Assembly: GCF_038050375.1 (NCBI RefSeq)
Contig: NZ_CP150886.1
Span: 3,389,318 to 3,453,317, forward strand
Source: Okeanomitos corallinicola TIOX110
GTDB taxonomy: Bacteria; Cyanobacteriota; Cyanobacteriia; Cyanobacteriales; Nostocaceae
DNA: 64,000 nt
Reading direction: 5' to 3'
This document shows positions 61,200-64,000 of this stretch, in pieces (position 1 is the first letter of the stretch; every line of letters starts with the position of its first letter). The position numbers were made by a program, and so were the translations under genes. Below the pieces are notes generated by a model. That model made no database searches, was not told where the DNA came from, and worked only from the letters and a program-made list of their open reading frames with translations.

Positions 61200-61630
61200 T
61201 TTTAGACAAAATTGTCATTGATAGTAGTGTAGTCATTAAATGGTTTATTACTCAAGATTATTCATTAGAAGCAAATAAAATTCTTGATGCCTATAAATCA
61301 CAAAAACTTAACTTAATTGCACCAGACTTAATTTATGCAGAAGTTGGTAATGTTCTCTGGAAAATACAACGATTTCAAGGTTTAAATAATCAAGATGCTG
61401 AGATAATCCTTGATTTATTATATCAAATGCAATTTGAAATATTTCCTGCTAATGAATTATTAAAAGATGCCTATCAGTTTGCAGTCAATTATCAAAGAAC
61501 TGTCTATGATAGCCTTTATGTAGTTTTAAGCATTAGAGAAAACTGTAAATTTATTACTGCTGATGAAAAATTGTACAATTATATTCATGGGAAAATACCA
61601 AATATTCAACTGATAAAAGATTGGATTTAA
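61196..61630 (+). CDS. PIN-domain ribonuclease toxin (VapC-like)
   Basis: A 144-residue PIN protein. Acidic catalytic residues: Asp in 'IVIDSSVVIKWF', Glu in 'DLIYAEVGNVLWK', Asp in 'TVYDSLYVVLS' and Asp in 'FITADEKLY'. All four are present, so it should be active RNase. Start overlaps the antitoxin stop (ATGA). Confidence 0.9.
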   Translation: MILDKIVIDSSVVIKWFITQDYSLEANKILDAYKSQKLNLIAPDLIYAEVGNVLWKIQRFQGLNNQDAEIILDLLYQMQFEIFPANELLKDAYQFAVNYQRTVYDSLYVVLSIRENCKFITADEKLYNYIHGKIPNIQLIKDWI

Positions 61631-61683
61631 GTTAATTATTAGAAATGAAGAACAAAGCCTAAAAACTTTATTCTTTACTCCTA

Positions 61684-62106
61684 TTAATTTAAGATATAAT
61701 TTAACGCTTCTTTAACAAGTAATTCTTGATCTATCATACTTCTTAAAATTGAACCATCATAAATACCACCAAAAGCTTCCAAAGCTGCATTATCCAAAGC
61801 TCGATCAAACGCTTCTAATAAGATTTCCTCTATCTCCGTTTCATTCAAGTAATATCCTCCAGATTTTCGCCGTTTATTGATGCGGGTAATTGCATCCGTA
61901 GCATTGCGAATGGAAACATCCCAAGAATGAGTAGTTCTTTTTTCTGCTTGTTGTTTAATTAAATGCACCAAAAGCACTATACAATAACTATAAATCTTAT
62001 TAATTTTATCTTCTTTACTCATTTCTTCTAATTCATCAATTAAAGAAAGAGCCGCTTCTAGGTTGCCAGAAACGACTAATTCTCTTAGTTCTATTAATTC
62101 TTCCAT
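61684..62106 (-). CDS. DUF29-like protein
   Basis: A 140-residue helical protein: 'MSKEDKINKIYSYCIVLLVHLIKQQAEKRTTHSW' and 'RNATDAITRINKRRKSGGYYLNETEIEEILLEAFDRALDNAALEAFGG' (in parts) match my memory of cyanobacterial DUF29 proteins. Function unknown. It follows the MazF-type pair on the same strand after 52 bp. Confidence 0.7.
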   Translation of the reverse strand: MEELIELRELVVSGNLEAALSLIDELEEMSKEDKINKIYSYCIVLLVHLIKQQAEKRTTHSWDVSIRNATDAITRINKRRKSGGYYLNETEIEEILLEAFDRALDNAALEAFGGIYDGSILRSMIDQELLVKEALNYILN

Positions 62107-62158
62107 TGCTCGCTCTCTCTTTGAAGTTTGCTATTTCTAGCATAACATTGCTCTCAAC

Positions 62159-62506
62159 TCAATTACTTAAAATCCAGGTTGCCAGATTTATTTTAATTCG
62201 CTCCAATCTTTCTACGGAAACTTCACCTATTTTACCCAGTAATATCTTTTCAGATACAACTGCTAACCGTGAGACTCTAACAACACTTTCTGACTTTAAG
62301 CCTGTTTGTTTAAAATCCTGATCATTGGGTGTAATAATTTCATCAAGTCCAGTCAATTCTTGCCCTGTTTTAGTAGAAATCATACAAACTAGCCAATCAT
62401 CATAACCGTTACTTAATGGCTTAATTAGAAGTGCTGGGCGTAATTTTCCAATTGTTAGGTCTGTTTGGGGAAATTTGAATAATACAATTTGACCTGCTAT
62501 TGCCAT
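62159..62506 (-). CDS. MazF/PemK-family toxin
   Basis: A 115-residue endoribonuclease-type protein: 'GQIVLFKFPQTDLTIGKLRPALLI', 'DDWLVCMIST', 'SVVRVSRLAVVSEKILLGKIGEVS'. This is the PemK/MazF beta-barrel. Starts inside the antitoxin gene end (10-bp overlap). Confidence 0.85.
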   Translation of the reverse strand: MAIAGQIVLFKFPQTDLTIGKLRPALLIKPLSNGYDDWLVCMISTKTGQELTGLDEIITPNDQDFKQTGLKSESVVRVSRLAVVSEKILLGKIGEVSVERLERIKINLATWILSN

Positions 62507-62712
62507 TTTTCTATAAGATCCGCTTCTGTGTATTCTGGGAGATGATCATTTTCTAAACCCCTCATGGCCTGTTCAAGAGAAAATTGATTCCATTCTTCAT
62601 TTTCTGTATTATTCCTATTTGCTAACAGAGGTTTATAAAGTGTTAGTTTCTCTTCTCTCAATACTTCTCTAATCATTTCCTTAATCAAGGCTTTTAATTC
62701 TTGAGTTTCCAT
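62497..62712 (-). CDS. Antitoxin partner of the MazF-type toxin
   Basis: A 71-residue protein from Met 'METQELKALIKEMIREVLREEKLTL' (an upstream ATG at 62739 is possible). The N-half is a charged helix; the C-half 'EYTEADLIEKWQ' is acidic and likely wraps the toxin. Overlaps the toxin gene by 10 bp. Confidence 0.75.
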   Translation of the reverse strand: METQELKALIKEMIREVLREEKLTLYKPLLANRNNTENEEWNQFSLEQAMRGLENDHLPEYTEADLIEKWQ

Positions 62713-62829
62713 AATTTTACTTTCGTATAATATTCTCATTCTAGTAGATGAATGCTAACAAAAAGAGTAAGGGAATGCAAAATTACCTCCCCTACACTAA
62801 TTGTTAATCAGTTATCAGAAATTACCAGC

Positions 62830-64000
62830 TTACGCTTCATCCAAAGCTGCAATACCAGGTAAAACCTTACCTTCTAACAACTCCAAACTAGCACCACCAC
62901 CAGTAGAAATGTGGCTCATTTGATCAGCCAAACCTACCTTTTCCACAGCCGCTACAGAGTCACCACCACCGATAATAGTAGTTGTGCCGGTTTTACCAAT
63001 TTCTGCTAAAGTATGTGCGATCGCCTCAGTACCCGCAGCAAATTTATCAAACTCGAACACACCCATCGGACCATTCCAAATCACAGTCTTACAGTCAGCC
63101 AAAGCCGCTTGGAAAACCTTCACAGAGTCAGGCCCAATATCTAAACCCATACCATCAGCAGGGATATTTTCAATGCTGACAGTAGTAGCATTGGCATCAG
63201 GAGCAAACTTATCAGCGGAAACGATATCTGTAGGTAACAACAAAGCCACACCACGTTCCTTCGCCTTAGCTTCCAAAGCCTTAGCCAACTCTAACTTATC
63301 TTCTTCTACCAAAGACTTACCAACACTCAAACCACGGGCTTTGTAAAATGTGAAAATCATCCCACCACCGATGATTAACTTGTCACACTTTTCTAATAAG
63401 GTTTCAATTACACCAATTTTACTAGAAACCTTAGAACCACCGATAATAGCCGCCAAAGGACGTTTTGGTGCTTCAATTGCACTTTGTAAATATTGCAATT
63501 CCTTCTCAACCAAATAACCAGCTACAGAAGGTTTCAGGAACTTAGTCACACCTTCCGTAGAAGCATGAGCGCGGTGAGCAGTACCGAAAGCATCATTAAC
63601 ATAAAAATCAGCATTTGCAGCTAATTTCTTGGCAAACTCAGGATCGTTCTTTTCTTCTTCAGCATAGAAGCGCACATTTTCTAGTAACAGCACCTGGCCA
63701 TTTTGCAAAGCTGCAACCTTAGCAGCGACATCATCACCGATACAGTCATCGGTTTTGACAACTTCTTGTCCCAACAATTCAGAAAGGCGTTTAGCAACAG
63801 GAGTTAAACGTAACTTATCTTTAACTTCCCCTTTGGGACGGCCAAAATGACTTGCTAGAATGACCTTAGCTCCCTTCTGCGTCAAATCTTTCATCGTTGG
63901 CAGAGCCGCCCGAATCCGAGTATCGTCTGTAATATTGCCTTGATCATCCATAGGCACGTTAAAGTCTACCCGTACCAAGGCACGTTTGCCAGATACATCT
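62830..64000 (-). CDS. pgk: Phosphoglycerate kinase Pgk (5' cut by window edge)
   Basis: The frame is open to the last base, with '[20 protein letters not shown]' at the cut end, so only the first few residues are missing. Motifs: '[11 protein letters not shown]', '[22 protein letters not shown]', '[15 protein letters not shown]', '[18 protein letters not shown]', '[11 protein letters not shown]', '[15 protein letters not shown]' and '[14 protein letters not shown]'. It transfers phosphate between 1,3-bisphosphoglycerate and ADP in glycolysis, and in reverse in the Calvin cycle. Confidence 0.95.
   Translation of the reverse strand, partial: DVSGKRALVRVDFNVPMDDQGNITDDTRIRAALPTMKDLTQKGAKVILASHFGRPKGEVKDKLRLTPVAKRLSELLGQEVVKTDDCIGDDVAAKVAALQNGQVLLLENVRFYAEEEKNDPEFAKKLAANADFYVNDAFGTAHRAHASTEGVTKFLKPSVAGYLVEKELQYLQSAIEAPKRPLAAIIGGSKVSSKIGVIETLLEKCDKLIIGGGMIFTFYKARGLSVGKSLVEEDKLELAKALEAKAKERGVALLLPTDIVSADKFAPDANATTVSIENIPADGMGLDIGPDSVKVFQAALADCKTVIWNGPMGVFEFDKFAAGTEAIAHTLAEIGKTGTTTIIGGGDSVAAVEKVGLADQMSHISTGGGASLELLEGKVLPGIAALDEA

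Noticed and set aside
62982-63346. Plus-strand frames across pgk
   Set aside because: They lie fully inside the well-conserved pgk gene on the other strand and have no family features.

Overview
The window is a 64 kb piece of a low-GC, filamentous (Nostocales-type) cyanobacterial chromosome. The evidence is psbU, an alpha carbonic anhydrase, cyanobacteria-specific families (DUF3120, the TIGR03279-type radical SAM protein), many HIP1 octamers (GCGATCGC) and the short heptanucleotide repeats (GGTGACT/GGTGATT type) usual in this order. The species cannot be named from the sequence.

Layout. 0-5 kb: the tail of a nucleotide-sugar/NmrA-like NAD(P)-binding protein, then a cupin / cysteine hydrolase / amidohydrolase group that looks like nitrogen-compound catabolism, then an LCP cell-wall protein. 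5-14 kb: a PerM/AI-2E permease followed by a 100-bp MITE, a His/Met-rich outer-membrane protein, queD, alpha carbonic anhydrase, rsmE, a TPR protein, a Lys/Ala/Pro repeat protein, a lipase and a 2OG-oxygenase-like protein. 14-18.6 kb: a small accessory patch with XRE-ImmA/IrrE and a broken PIN partner, a KTSC protein, a possible 16-residue peptide gene with its own promoter and terminator, an Rpn nuclease with a duplicated 3' tail, and a Uma2 nuclease. 18.8-41 kb: mostly core genes (VTE6/DUF92 kinase, PPIase plus HlyB-like exporter, CsgG-like protein, nadB, psbU, DUF3120, uppP, radical SAM, GH-like lipoprotein, a large CBS/PAS/GAF histidine kinase with an EAL response regulator, ung, HEAT protein, GNAT). 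41-43 kb: a sodium/solute symporter with small membrane proteins.

43.3-57.1 kb is a DNA phosphorothioation (Dnd) island. dndC, dndD and dndE lie on the minus strand, and an HNH nuclease with a 92-aa partner is lodged between dndD and dndE. Two DGQHR (DndB-type) proteins lie divergently on the plus strand. These are followed on the minus strand by a Dnd-associated-protein-4 homologue, a Uma2 nuclease, a second SMC/Rad50-like ATPase (central CxC hook) coupled to a 57-aa protein, and an SF2 helicase of the Dnd-linked restriction type. No dndA and no dndFGH are present here. The next gene is lexA, and near-consensus cyanobacterial LexA boxes occur in front of both lexA and dndC, suggesting that LexA could control the modification genes. 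This unusual Dnd arrangement is the strongest candidate for an undescribed system in the window.

57-64 kb: lexA, argF, tRNA-Thr(TGT), then an accessory segment with gene remnants, a DUF6414-like protein, a VapBC-type pair, a DUF29-like protein and a MazEF-type pair, ending in pgk, which runs off the window.
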